From Blastomussa wellsi (lineage: Eukaryota > Cnidaria > Anthozoa > Scleractinia > Plerogyridae), in NCBI GenBank assembly GCA_947652115.1, contig OX393572.1, positions 9,436,611-9,500,610 of the forward strand: a stretch of 64,000 nucleotides of DNA, read 5' to 3'. Below are positions 1 to 9,522 of this stretch, piece by piece. Under the pieces are notes generated by a model, which saw nothing but the letters and a program-made list of their open reading frames with translations, did no database searches and was not told where the DNA came from. How positions within the stretch are numbered: position 1 is the stretch's first letter; each line of letters starts with the position of its first letter. Both the position numbers and the translations under genes were made by a program.

Positions 1-55
1 GGTTCGGCAAGAGTTTCGAAAAAAACTGGCGGCGTCCAGCACAAATTTGTACTAA
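1..55 (+). pseudogene. 3' end of a family-C (coiled-coil/hydrophobic) gene
   Basis: The first 55 bases read in one frame (from base 2) as a basic tail, KKLAASSTNLY then stop. This closely matches the C-terminal tail KKLTASTTNLN-stop of the two minus-strand C genes ending at 51289 and 52338. The bases after the stop (CTTTGAGAC) are also conserved. It is the end of another copy of the same element, cut by the window edge. The function of the family is unknown. Confidence 0.7.
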
Positions 56-117
56 ACTTTGAGACAAAAAAAAACAAAAATCTTTGTCTGTTTTAAAAAG
101 TAGATAACGCGTAACGT

Positions 118-180
118 TGTGTGATGTTGTCACGCGTGACGTTGTCTGATTGTGTCACGCGTGACGTTGCGTGACTGGTC
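118..180. repeat. Tandem units with the palindrome TCACGCGTGA
   Basis: The 10-bp perfect palindrome TCACGCGTGA occurs at 130-139 and 155-164, 25 bp apart, within units of the form TCACGCGTGACGTTG. Degenerate units lie on both sides. The same palindrome lies just beyond the stop codon of both C genes at 51243-51252 and 52270-52279. It is therefore an element-associated site and not random sequence. Whether it is a protein-binding site, an origin or a chance hotspot is unknown. Confidence 0.6.
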
Positions 181-775
181 ACACACAGGGGCAAAACCCT
201 TGTCGGATGGTGCTCGGTGGCTGTTTGTTGCATGGCCTTTGCCAGGCGGCTGTCAATTCCCATTTTACCTCTGGGAGCGAGGTTTGAAATCCCGCGGGGG
301 GATTTCTGAGCTCCCTCCTGTTACCAGTAGGGCCCAGGCGGGCTCAACCCGAGGGCAATGTCCCACTGGAAGGACTTCCCCTATACCCGGTAATTCACCA
401 TCCGCACAAGCCGTTATGACGGGATTCAGACCGGGGCCAGCGGTCACCTCCCTTGGCTTCACCAGAATTTGTGGACTAACACGTTCATGGCAAGTTCGCT
501 TATATACTGAGACCAGTCTGGCGTTTAGCTGTTTGGCTCATCAAGTATTTTATTTAATGATACAAAATAAAGAATAAATGTTTTGCTTACCTTTCTCGTT
601 GTATTTTGTCGTTGTTTTCCGTTGTTTTGATTACGTGAGTAGAGAAAACAGGTCTAATTCCTGTACGTATTCGTAGTCGGAGCTCTCAGCGAAATGAATC
701 CATCTACCATCAATCAATCAATCAGTCAGTCAGTCAGCAGATCACGAACGATGCATACAGTAGTACTTGGAACTC
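181..775. other. No recognisable gene
   Basis: An open frame at 152-577 is Pro/Gly/Arg rich with no family resemblance and is probably non-coding. A (CAAT)/(CAGT) microsatellite lies at about 704-738. Nothing else is recognised. Confidence 0.5.
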
Positions 776-1272
776 TTATGCGTCCTTGCGCACTTCATAA
801 AGATCGGCGATATACTTGATTATGTTACCAAAAGGATCCTCTCCATAGTGCTTACGCCACAACCACTCCTTTAGGTAGCTTTCGAAGAGATCTTTGGATG
901 TTCCTCTACGGGGCATACTTCGTTTTATTCCCCACCATGTATTTTCAATGCGCTGCGTGTGCGCACCTGTGTCTGGGTCTATGAAGTTTAGGCTATGGTT
1001 AACTATGAGGCGACTATAGCCCTCGTCATTGCGGCAATCGTAAGCTTTTCACATGTCGCTCATCACGCGTGTTCCAGGCAATATTTGAGCGCGAATGGTT
1101 GGCAAGAGAGTATCTTTATCCCTGCTCTCTACGAAATAGTATTATTTCAGGCATCTCGTGGACACTTGTTTGACGACGCGAGCAGGTTGTGTTCCTTGTA
1201 CCACTGTATGCACCAGCCGTGTTCTGAGATTATACAGAACAGCTTGAACAGATTTATGGACGTCAACGACAT
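776..1272 (-). pseudogene. Merlin / IS1595-like (ISXO2-type) DDE transposase relic
   Basis: On the minus strand a continuous frame from about 1050 down to the stop at 776-778 reads VNHSLNFIDPDTGAHTQRIE, then a NTWWGIKRSMPRRG segment and FESYLKEWLWRKHYGEDPFG. This is the characteristic C-terminal part of the DDE domain of IS1595/Merlin transposases (N-H-[SK]-x-x-F-x-x-P-x-x-G-x-H-T-x-x-I-E). Further upstream, in other frames, are LLPTIRAQILPGTRVMSDM, the preceding DDE segment, and KEHNLLASSNKCP, resembling the N-terminal zinc-ribbon region. Frameshifts separate the three blocks and the middle is shortened, so the gene is dead. No terminal repeats were located. The family assignment is strong for the last 90 codons. 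Confidence 0.8.
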
Positions 1273-1944
1273 AACAGTACACAAGAAACGGGAAACGACG
1301 AAAAATTGACGAAGACCGGACGCCACAAAAAAACAGAAGATAACTTAGAAAAATGAAGCAAAATATAGGTTGATAATTTGTGGTGTAGTGGTATAGATGA
1401 TGGACTGGTAATCCGACAACGGTCTTGAAGGTAGGTGAAGGCTTGCTGTGGTAAAAAAAAAAGAAAAAAGAAGAAATATTCGACTGGAATCTGGGCAGAG
1501 AAATGCGGAGTAGAAGAGAGGGAAATAAGAAGAAGAAAAAGGGTGAAAGGGAAGGAGAAGGAGAGAGCAGAGAAGACCATTTTTATTCAAACTGTAAGTA
1601 GCAATTAACGATGTATGTATTCAAATCCTTAGGGGATATCTATTGTTTAAAAAGACAATAAAGCGCATGCATAATTAAGCATTCAGCATGCATAATAGAT
1701 GTATGGGGCTGTGCGGAAATTTTTCCGTCTCAACTTCTGTGGCGGAAAAAGAACTTTCAGCTGGCTGGGCCTAAGATTTTTCTCAATTCAGCCTCTGGTT
1801 TGCCAAAGTCGTAACCGTGAGCGGTCAGCCATTTTGTAATCCGATGGCCTGGGGGACAAAGACTTCAAATTGGTCACGTTGTTTGAGCGTCTCGGTTCAC
1901 ATTATTTTTTATAAACATTCCGCTGTAGTCGATTTCATCAAACG
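1273..1944. other. Intergenic; polypurine tract
   Basis: An A/G-rich tract at about 1449-1580 produces long spurious Ser/Phe-rich frames on the minus strand. No gene is recognised. Confidence 0.5.
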
Positions 1945-2437
1945 TTGGGTCGCCGAGGCACGTTTCCGTTTCGTAAACGGTCGATGCCATTTTTTCGACA
2001 CTTAGAATTTTTTTTGGGCTATCATCGAATTTTTTTACCCACAAATTGTTAGTCAATGACAAGAATCGAACCCTGAACCTCTGACAAGCCAACATCCCTA
2101 TTTCACCAGTACACTACCACTACACTACCAGGCCAATCCGCCAAATCCCCACAAAATTTCGTTATAAAACAAGACTTTCTTAGTATATATATTTTACTTA
2201 TAGTATTGCCCCACCCAACAAATAAAGCTAACCGCAAGCACACCAGTGTGAAATTGAACAATTAAGCATTTGGTAAGTGTGTATTAGTCTATCACCAGTT
2301 TCGACCTAGTCCAGGCCTAAACTAGAGCGGATATAGCATCGTCCATTCCGAAAAGCTTGGTTACCAATTATGGCATCGACCGTTAAAAAATGGCACCGAC
2401 CGTTTACGAAACGGAAATTAGCGTCGCCGAGGAAGTG
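1945..2437. repeat. Inverted repeat pair around a tRNA-like segment
   Basis: The segment 1945-1998 is repeated in inverse orientation at 2375-2437. Both arms contain TTTCCGTTTCGTAAACGGTC followed by a T-run, and both can be read as FRFVNGRCHF. The arms flank about 380 bp that contain the tRNA-like sequence at 2053-2134. The right arm overlaps the 3' part of the open frame 2306-2848, so the end of that frame may be repeat-derived. Confidence 0.6.
2053..2134 (-). repeat. tRNA-derived SINE head or tRNA pseudogene
   Basis: Read on the minus strand the segment has a type 2 RNA polymerase III promoter layout. A D-arm/A-box-like GGTAGTGTAGTGGTAGTGT is followed about 45 bases later by a B-box-like GGTTCGATTCT. 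The acceptor and anticodon stems do not pair convincingly, so a working tRNA is unlikely. It lies inside the inverted-repeat pair 1945-2437. Confidence 0.5.
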
Positions 2438-2848
2438 TGTGTCTCCATTTTTCCAGCACGAGAAGCACAATCCATTCCGTTTACAGACGCTGCATTTTTT
2501 ACAAACCGTAGCCTTGAAAATTTGTTCACGTCTGCTACAGAAAGGAGCGCCTCGTAGTTCCTTGTGAATTTTATCCCAGCCAAGAGATAACCTTTGCTTA
2601 ATCTTTAAGGTAAGATACTCCTTGTATATCTTTTCCCTTAACTTGAAAATAATAACCTCAACTTGAAAATAATTCTGGCACGCAAATTCGCATATATCCA
2701 GTGCAGACATTTCGTCTACAACATACTCCTTGCATAATATTTCAATTGACGCCGCTAGTTCTTGTTCTAATATTCCAATTAACGCCGCTTGCTTTGGTTC
2801 TAAATTCTGCATCGTTGCTGGTCCTATTTCCTTTGCAGCCATCGACAA
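2306..2848 (-). CDS. Hypothetical Cys-rich protein of the MSQLW-type element family
   Basis: An open frame of 180 codons. The N-terminal 90 residues are helical (LEPKQAALIGILEQELAASI). The middle carries SLGWDKIHKELRGAPFC, which resembles GWDEVHDELLQAPFC at the end of the small A proteins at 50812 and 51838. It is followed by a Cys cluster (CKKCSVCKRNGLCFSC) that could bind zinc. The last 40 residues overlap an inverted repeat. Together with the neighbouring frame at 2903-3085 it forms a diverged copy of the module seen at 50.8-54.9 kb. The function is unknown. The motif similarity is visible, but a real full-length product is inference. Confidence 0.45.
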   Translation of the reverse strand: MSMAAKEIGPATMQNLEPKQAALIGILEQELAASIEILCKEYVVDEMSALDICEFACQNYFQVEVIIFKLREKIYKEYLTLKIKQRLSLGWDKIHKELRGAPFCSRREQIFKATVCKKCSVCKRNGLCFSCWKNGDTHFLGDANFRFVNGRCHFLTVDAIIGNQAFRNGRCYIRSSLGLD

Positions 2849-2902
2849 CTTTGCGTGCGAGAAAATAATTGTGTTGATTTAATCTCTAATTGTTGCGTGA
2901 CT

Positions 2903-3085
2903 TCAGGTATTCAAATTGAGGGCCATCAGCTCGTGCAAAACAAGTTCATATTTTTTCTTTACCTTTTTCTTTTTGCGTATATTGGCCGCTGTCTTAGCGG
3001 GAGCCCGCCGCAATAAACGCGTAGTCGGTAGTCGCACAAAACTCCCCTGCCACAGCTGCGACATGGTGCGGGCTTTTTCGCTCAA
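2903..3085 (-). CDS. Small basic MSQLW-family protein (A homologue)
   Basis: About 53 residues starting at an internal Met. It reads MSQLWQGSFVRLPTTRLLRR, then a lysine-rich stretch and a terminal LVLHELMALN. The same layout (MSQLWYGSF, P-T-x-R-x-L-R-R-A, Lys-rich middle, a W/Y-x-x-x-x-H-x-E-L motif) is found in the duplicated A genes at 50812-50979 and 51838-52006. Conservation of the N-terminal block between distant copies on opposite strands argues that it is a real coding family. The high Lys/Arg content suggests nucleic-acid binding (inference). The product is unnamed. Confidence 0.55.
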   Translation of the reverse strand: MSEKARTMSQLWQGSFVRLPTTRLLRRAPAKTAANIRKKKKVKKKYELVLHELMALNLNT

Positions 3086-3264
3086 TTTTTGAGTTGAAAA
3101 TATAAATATTATAGAAAAAATATTATAGAAAACGTTGCTTAGAGTACTATATAGTTACAAATTATTACATTCGCTTAATAAAATTTAGCATAGGGTTCTG
3201 TATTAAGTTAATATTGCGTTTATAGGGTGACGCAGTGCTGGTTGCTGGTTATCAAGACAGCTAT

Positions 3265-4175
3265 TCAATTTCCGCTATTTTCGATTTTCCATTGAACATT
3301 TAGTTTTTGTTTGAATTGATTACTTAGTGGGAATTTTTCCATAATTTTACAGTCATAGATATACTTTTTCATTAGTGTTATGAAAATGCCAAATTTCCAC
3401 CTCAGAAGATGTTGTGATCCTATGGATAGCGTGAAATCATTAAAAAGGATCTGCTGCTTAGTCATATTAAATTGCGATTTCTGTACGTTGTTGAACCATG
3501 CCATCATTTCATGGTAAAAGTCCTCGACAACAGAGCAAGCCAGGAAAGTGTGTTCAAGGGAATCTGGACCTTTGCAAAAGAAACATTCATCATCTGGTTT
3601 GATTTTGTATCTTTTAAGTTCCTTTTTGGTTACTAGTATCTTATGGAATAGTTTGAAAGAAAATTGTCTTAACTTATTGTCTGCCGACATCTTTGATATA
3701 TCCTTAAATAAGTTATTCCATTTGTTGGCGAAGGAGGGGTAATGTTTGGACCATGATTGAATCGATGTTGGTTCTGTTTCCCATTTCGCTTGGAAGAGTG
3801 AGTAATAATCCTTGCACCGCATTTGGGACAAAAGGATGGTTTTCCCTTCGGCCAGCTGGTATACATCGGTTTCTTCTATGATTGATTCTGCAGGTTTTGG
3901 AAAAGTCATAGCTTTTAATTTAAGACTTTTGGGAATTGCAAAATTCCCAAATTGACTTCAATGTTATATTTAATCTTGAATTCTTCATAAGAAAGATATT
4001 TGCCGGTATTGTTAAGAAGATCTTGTACAAAGTATACCCCACGCTCGCTCCAGGTTTTCCAGTACAAAGATTTCCCTTCGATAGTGATACCTTGGTTGTT
4101 CCATATAATTAAGTCACCTTTGAAGTATTCATCCTTAGCCATTAAATGTGATGACTGGAAGTTAAGACTACCCAC
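3265..4175 (-). mobile_element. LINE C-terminal fragment with zf-RVT-type zinc knuckle
   Basis: Two minus-strand frames (4175-3915, then 3909-3265) are separated by a frameshift. They encode the region downstream of the reverse transcriptase of an L1/Tx1-like LINE. The first contains YFKGDLIIWNNQGITIEGKS and a WSERGVYFVQDLL segment. The second contains FKLFHKILVTKKELKRYKI followed by CFFCKGPDSLEHTFLAC, a C-x2-C-x7-H-x4-C knuckle as in zf-RVT domains. The reverse transcriptase itself is absent, so the copy is 5'-truncated at about 4175, where a C/T-rich telomere-like stretch begins. A related 3' fragment lies at 13383-13785 on the other strand. Confidence 0.85.
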
Positions 4176-4216
4176 CCCACCCTATCCTATCCCTAACCTA
4201 CCCTATCCTGTACTGG
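4172..4216. repeat. Degenerate telomere-like CCCTA-rich tract
   Basis: This short tract is built from CCCTAT, CCCTAAC and CCCTACC words, so its minus strand contains TTAGGG-like words. It lies exactly at the 5' truncation point of the LINE fragment 3265-4175. It could be filler captured during LINE integration or interstitial telomeric sequence. It is too short to decide. Confidence 0.4.
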
Positions 4217-4692
4217 ACCCTGCCCTTTACATGTAAGAAAAGAAAATGTTAATTATTTACAAATTTTACTATCCGAAAATGGTTTATTTGGGGTTAATCA
4301 AGCTACTTTTGATGAAGTAACGAAATAATGACGTAATTGCAATGTCAGTGAAATATTTTAATGAATTCTCACCCGTGGTCACTCGTGTTCATTTGTGGTC
4401 ACTCGTGTGTACTTTTAGACACGACCGTGATTACCTCTCAGGTTGTTTTGCTATATTTGTCAAGCAACAGCAGCCAGAAATAAAGGTCACTTTAATTTTT
4501 CACATGACGTATTACCGTCACAGAACAGATCCAGACAAACTGGATCTTGATCAGTTCAATGTACACAGCTTGATAAACGTTCTACAGAGATGTCAATTAA
4601 TCAAATTTATGCGAGTCTCACGACAATCAGTACTCCTCGTGTACTGCCCAAGCACTGAATAAGATAACATTCTGTTGACGTTTAGGACAAGA
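4217..4692 (-). other. Probable TRMT112 3' UTR and downstream sequence
   Basis: This lies immediately downstream of the TRMT112 stop codon at 4693-4695. A minus-strand AATAAA (plus TTTATT at 4283-4288) is the nearest candidate polyadenylation signal. Plus-strand frames here show no family resemblance. The UTR extent is inference. Confidence 0.35.
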
Positions 4693-4791
4693 TCAAACTT
4701 CATCTTCATTCAACATGTTAGGGATTCCATTTTTGATTGGAAATATTTTCCCTGATTCTGGACAGACTAGTGATCCTTCTTCCACTTCCAC
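4693..4791 (-). CDS. TRMT112: TRMT112, last coding exon (exon 4)
   Basis: The exon reads [17 protein letters not shown] then [19 protein letters not shown] (32 residues). It matches the C-terminal exon of TRMT112, whose human counterpart begins VEVIEG, contains CPESGR and ends with IPNML plus an acidic tail. The splice acceptor is TTGTTCAG before base 4791 and the phase is 0. TRMT112 is a small zinc-binding-fold protein that stabilises and activates methyltransferases such as METTL5, BUD23, TRMT11, ALKBH8 and HEMK2 in tRNA, rRNA and release-factor modification. The preceding exon is at 33265-33357, so intron 3 is 28473 bp. The reading frame is intact and the acidic end LNEDEV is typical. Confidence 0.9.
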   Translation of the reverse strand: MEVEEGSLVCPESGKIFPIKNGIPNMLNEDEV

Positions 4792-5171
4792 CTGAACAAG
4801 AAAAAGATATACAATAATGATTGACGGCAGCAAAAAAATGTAATTTGCACAGTAACATTGTTAATTATGTATACATTCTGTCTTCCAAAAGTCACAAATT
4901 AGCACCCAAAGAGACCATTTTCATCAATCCACAGGGCTAGTAGAAAACTCTAAACGAGTGATCAATGAAAATTGACAATATTTGACACCAAAACCCAGTC
5001 AAGAGTATTGATTCCAACAATAACTACCGACAACAATTAATTTTTTTTTATTTATTTATTACAATTTATGGATTAAAAACCAAAGGATGACCCGTAAAGG
5101 AGTCCTAGACCCCATATCAAAACAGATCACCTAAACTATATATATATATAGTATATACTGATCTACCAATC
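4792..5171. other. TRMT112 intron 3, 3' end; no feature
   Basis: AT-rich intronic sequence with a (TA)n run at about 5137-5155. No gene is recognised. Confidence 0.5.
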
Positions 5172-5434
5172 GTGGGAGGCGCAGTGGCCTAATGGTTAGT
5201 GCGCTGGATTTCGGATCGGACGGTCCGGGTTCGAGCCTCTAGCCGGGGCACTGTGTTGCGTTCTTGGGCAAGACACTTTACTGTCACAGTGCCTCTCTTC
5301 GCCCAGGTGGGCACCGGCGAATTTACTGCTGGCGGATAACCCTGCGATGGACTAGTATCCCATCCAGGGGGGGAGTAGAAATACTCCGGGATAAGCTCCG
5401 GCCTGATGGGCCACTAGGCTCGAATACCTTTTTA
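5172..5434 (+). repeat. tRNA-derived SINE (family 1), copy 1
   Basis: The head is tRNA-like, with an A-box in GGCCTAATGGTTAGTGCG and a B-box GGTTCGAGCCT at 5228-5238. The body that follows begins TTCTTGGGCAAGACACTTTA and contains GCGATGGACTAG and CATCCAGGGGG. It ends near CTTTTTAC. Copies 2 (10942-11245) and 3 (44216-44497) share head and body. This copy has a shortened middle, lacking the GTATAAATGGGTACC block complete in copy 2. The conserved body resembles the widely shared eumetazoan SINE domains (V/Nin-DC type). That last point is from memory and unverified. Confidence 0.85.
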
Positions 5435-7239
5435 CTGAAATACCAACAGGTTCCCCAATATTGATTTTAATTGTATTTCCGTGATCGAATCTGTGTAGGA
5501 TACTGATTTCAACATCCAAAAAGTAAATCTAAATCTCTTTTCCGTCGCCATGCTTTTGTCATCAAATAATTTCAAGGTGGGTCAAAAACTGCTCGTGGTG
5601 GGACCCGGGGCTAGTTGAGCTATGACATCAAAATGGTAATTGAAAATGGTAAAGTAAAAAACTGGTTAACTGTAAATAAGACATGAAATTCTTTCACTAA
5701 TGTGTGATCAGATTTGCATATACCTTTAAAGAACTATAGATTAGAAAGAATTTAAGATTTTTCTCTTGATCGTACGTGGATCGAAGAATAAAAAAATTAC
5801 TGAATTGAATATAAACTCCGGAGGTTTAGAAAATGAATTCCTAGCAATATAAAGTAAAAAGGAGATACACGACAACCATTTTTTTTTGGTTTTCAGGACA
5901 ATACTTGCTTCGGTTTAACTTATCTTGACCGAAAATACCGCGGCTTCACTGTGGCTGAGTCACCCGGTAGTTTTAAAACACCGACCCACCGGCAGTCCGA
6001 TATTTTTAAAGTTCGAAATACCTTAGGTTATCCAAAATATGTGTTAAGCGATTCAGACGAGCGCCGTAGATTTGAAAGCGACTAGAGAATTGTTCACAAA
6101 CTGCAAGCCGAACAAGCTTTCGCCGCAACTGATGCAAATTCCCGCAACAGGTTCGACGTGTCAAGTAACGCAAGAACTGTCACGCAGGAAAAGCCATTTC
6201 ACCGAAAATATGGTGTCAAAAATCATGGCCCAGCACAAACGAAGGGTTGGATTTGGATTTGCTCTGTTTGGGTAAGGTATTCTCATTTGCAAATAAACTT
6301 TATAAAAAGTTTGGGCTGCCGGTCATTTAGCCACAGCGAAGAATAACAGGTTTACACAATAAATACAGACAAGTTACAATGCCTTTCACTGGATTCGAAA
6401 AAATACTGCCTTGAGCTCTTACAGAGATCATCTACAGAAAATATAAAATAGAAATTTCAAACTACTCCGAGAAAATATTATTTGGGTAATCTATTTCCCC
6501 TTCCTTTTGTGTGAAACAGAACGCGCGACGGCCAAGAAAATTAATTTCGTTGTTTTCTCCTACACAGGAATTGTGATTGCTGTTAATCCTGTGCTGTTGC
6601 TGTCGAAAGCCAGTATTTGTTTTTGAAGTATAGTGGCCATTTGACCCGTAAAAATCCCGCGAAAATAAATAAAGCGGCTGTGGAAAAACACCATGGCTGC
6701 GACAAACGTACGAGATGGACCGATCAGATAGCATGTGCGAGGGCACCACTTGTCATTTCATGATCAGTTTCGCTTTAAAATTATCAAAGGTGGCCATGGA
6801 AAAGCTTGAGAATCCTAAAACAAAATACGCAGTGAACTAAAAGAAAACAGTACAGTTTTCCAATATTAATTATATAGCTACATCAAACTCCATTATTGTG
6901 AACAGATGCATTTTTATTAATTTTTGCCAACTGTAGCGGTAATTTGAGATGATAAATTCACTTTTTTTACAAATGATGGTTGCGCGAAAAAGCCCGATAT
7001 CGAACCACTTTGCGTTCATCACTGATTCCTTTCTGTTAATTTTGAAGTTTTTATCCATTTGGCTTTACTTCTCTGATATTTTTTGGCTGATACGTCGGAG
7101 AAAAACCTGAAAGATTCCTTCTTGTTGTACAAAACGGGCGCCGATCCGAATACACGAAACGTCATGCGAAGCTCATGTGAGGGATGTCATTTGACTTTGG
7201 ACGGGGTGGTGTTTTGGCGATAGCGGGAATGCCATCGTA
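5435..7239. other. Intronic sequence, nothing recognised
   Basis: Open frames here (6072-6346, 6462-6749, 6870-7058) have no family resemblance and no consistent splice structure. No repeat of another part of the window was noticed. Confidence 0.5.
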
Positions 7240-8150
7240 ATATACACTGAATGCAAATATGGCGGATCATTCGGTTGTCGCCTGGTACGAGTCGCATGAA
7301 AGCGAGGCTAGTCAGTCTTCGATGCTTTGTTTTGAGCAGAAAGTCTTGCTTCGTTGTCGATTTGGTTCGTTTTGTTTCGCACTACCTACGCGTTTTTGTG
7401 TTTCTGAATGCCTCGAGAAGGGATAGAAATCTTTCACCGTTTACCTCTAAGGGAAAATACTGGATTAATACAATTCGTTGAGCCGAAGAAAAGAAGTCAC
7501 GATCGCCGCAGGAACTAAAGTTTGTTTGCTACATCATCATTTCAGTACAGGAGGTCTTAGAAAAGTCGGTTAAATGACGAGCTCATGTGGTGCCTGGTGA
7601 TGTTCCAACACGATTTGCATGGCCAGAACCTTCCCCAAGGTCAAGAAAAGCTCCTCTTAATGTATCAATGGAAGAAGTTGTTTACGACCGCGTCCACTCG
7701 CACGGAATTGCACGAAACAAATACTGCGGTGTAATAACCAAGCGAATGAACTTTAACTGCCGCGTCATTGAAACCATTGAGCCAAATGACAACGACTCGG
7801 AGATGAATGCGATCTCTTACACATTTTCTAAGATCTTCCAGGCTGAACAGTTCCTTTGGCGATCGTGAGCTCCATTGCACGTGTTTTCTTTGTCTGTTTT
7901 CCCCTCAAAGGTGAACGGGGAAACTGAAAAAAAAAAACACTTTCTCTGTAATGGAAGATTTTACTCCCTTCTGTTGGCATCCAGGAACACAAAAACGCGA
8001 AGGGAGTCCGAAACAAAACGAAGCAAGACTTTCTGGTCAAGAAAGACTGACTAGCCCCGCTTTCATGCGACTCGTCCCCGGCGACAACCAAGTGCTCCGC
8101 CATATTTGCATTCGGTGTATTGGACTCAGTTATTCCAGAAAAACCTGCAT
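7240..8150. repeat. Inverted duplication, arms 7240-7480 and about 7900-8135
   Basis: The arms are imperfect reverse complements. Both read from a shared ATGGCGGA start: MADHSVV at 7259 on the plus strand and MAEHLVV on the minus strand in the right arm, each followed by a conserved ESHES block. Between them, at about 7576-7868, an open frame contains VPGDVPTRFAWPEPSPRSRK. This is reminiscent of the VPTxF motif that ends THAP domains, but it is too short to assign. The layout suggests a transposon remnant or a local inverted duplication. No exact terminal repeats or target duplication were identified. Confidence 0.5.
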
Positions 8151-8496
8151 GCATTGTCTGTTTGTTCTAAGGAAACTTTACAGCAGGTAATAAAACTGTA
8201 TTTATAGTGGAATGTTTGTGTTGAATGCGCGCTCTACGACTGGCGTTTGCAGTTCGTCGGACATGCTGTATCGACAGAAGGAAAAGCTTTTGAATCGACC
8301 GTCTTTTGCCTGAATTACACCACTGGGTGTTTCACTAAGGTGGATTTTTAGATGCCATGTCAGTAATACAAACCATTTAGATTTTCATAGTGACAGAGAG
8401 TTCACTGAAATCGTATTCCGATTGTCTGGTTAATACTTTTGCCGAATATCGCTTCTCAGTTTATACGGTCTTTCTAATTATCATCCCAGTATTGTT
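8151..8496. other. Intronic, nothing recognised
   Basis: No coding or repeat signal was noticed. The 9 bp at 8488-8496 are the left target duplication of the adjacent MITE. Confidence 0.5.
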
Positions 8497-8821
8497 CAAT
8501 CTCGTCCCATAGCCCTTTTCGTTTATCTTAGCCGGCGGGGCCTTGGCACGAGAAACTATGGGCTCTGCAGACATACGATTTCTAGTCCGAGATTCTAGGA
8601 CTTCCGGACTTCATAAATATAGCATTGAAGTTACTTCATGTTGTGTGTTGTAATATGGAGGCCGTCGAACATTTTGACTTCCGTTTAAGATTTCTTTGTT
8701 CTCAACAGCCAATAAAAAAAATCGAATTATTTTGAAAATCGTATGTCCCCAGAGCCCTTCGTTTTTCGTGCCAAGGCCCTGCCAGCTAAGAGAAACGAAA
8801 AGGGCTGTGGGGACGAGAAGG
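8497..8821. mobile_element. MITE copy 1 (CTCGTCCCCATAGCCC family), 9-bp TSD
   Basis: A 325-bp element with terminal inverted repeats of about 80 bp, beginning CTCGTCCCATAGCCCTTTTC and ending with its reverse complement GGGGACGAGAAGG. The flanks are AGTATTGTT (8488-8496) and AGTATAGTT (8822-8830), a 9-bp target duplication with one mismatch. The core has CCGAGATTCTAGGACTTCC and an AATAAAAAAA run and no coding capacity. A 9-bp duplication with long TIRs suggests a Mutator-like non-autonomous element (inference). Confidence 0.85.
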
Positions 8822-8835
8822 AGTATAGTTTTACT

Positions 8836-9155
8836 CATTCTCGTCCCCATAGCCCTTTTCGTTTCTCTTAGCCGGCAGGGCCTTGGCACGAAAAACGAAG
8901 GGCTCTGGAGACATACGATTTCAAGTCCGAGATTCTAGGACTTCCGGACTTCATAGCATTGATGTTTCTTCATGTTGTGTGTTGTGATATGGAGGCCGTC
9001 GAACATTTTGACTTCCGTTTAAGATTTCTTTGTTCTCAACAGCCAATAAAAAAATCTGAATTTTTTGGAAAATCGTATGTCCCCAGAGCCCTTCGTTTTT
9101 CGTGCCAAGGCCCTGCCGGCTAAGAGAAACGACAAGGGCTATGGGGACGAGAATG
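8836..9155. mobile_element. MITE copy 2 (CTCGTCCCCATAGCCC family), 9-bp TSD
   Basis: A 320-bp second copy in the same orientation as copy 1. It begins CATTCTCGTCCCCATAGCCC and ends GGGGACGAGAATG. Perfect 9-bp duplications AGTTTTACT lie at 8827-8835 and 9156-9164. Its left target duplication overlaps the right target duplication of copy 1 (8822-8830), so it inserted into the edge of the older insertion. Terminal inverted repeats are about 80 bp and there is no coding capacity. Confidence 0.9.
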
Positions 9156-9173
9156 AGTTTTACTTACCTGGGA

Positions 9174-9336
9174 CGGACTCGTATCAGTCACCATTTACGG
9201 GTTCAGGGAATGAGAGAGCATTGGGTACTAGGGAAGACTGCGGCGCGCGGAGTGTCCCGCGCACCTCAATCTTTACAAGTTTCCAATCCTTTCTCATTTC
9301 CTGAACCCGTAAATAGCTACTGGGTACGAGTCTGCT
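9174..9336. mobile_element. Palindromic MITE of 163 bp
   Basis: Terminal inverted repeats of about 40 bp: the left arm contains ATTTACGGGTTCAGGGAATG and the right arm its complement CATTTCCTGAACCCGTAAAT. They enclose a G/C-rich core that includes GCGGCGCGCGGAGTG. The 7-bp direct repeat CCTGGGA at 9167-9173 and 9337-9343 flanks it and is the probable target duplication. It begins only 10 bp after the target duplication of the preceding MITE, so three elements are stacked in 850 bp. Confidence 0.75.
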
Positions 9337-9522
9337 CCTGGGAGTATATAGTTAAAAGATTCGCTGCAACTTTGCTTTGAAATTGGAAGTTACATGAAAA
9401 AGTTTTAGGTTCAAAGGTGTGCGATAATCCTCTGAAACAGGATGAATCAAAGGGAATAGAGTTTCTTACGTTATTTGAATTCAATCAATCAACCTTTATT
9501 CAAACACGAAATCTTATCATAA

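Noticed and set aside
152..577. 141-codon plus-strand frame
   Set aside because: Composition is atypical and has no recognisable motif. It starts within the TCACGCGTGA repeat array.
1380..1460. tRNA-like GGTGTAGTGGTATAGATGAT
   Set aside because: It has an A-box-like stretch, but no B-box follows at the required distance and no stems pair.
1263..1590. Minus-strand Ser/Phe/Leu-rich open frames
   Set aside because: They are produced by a polypurine tract, with no family resemblance and two overlapping frames of equal quality.
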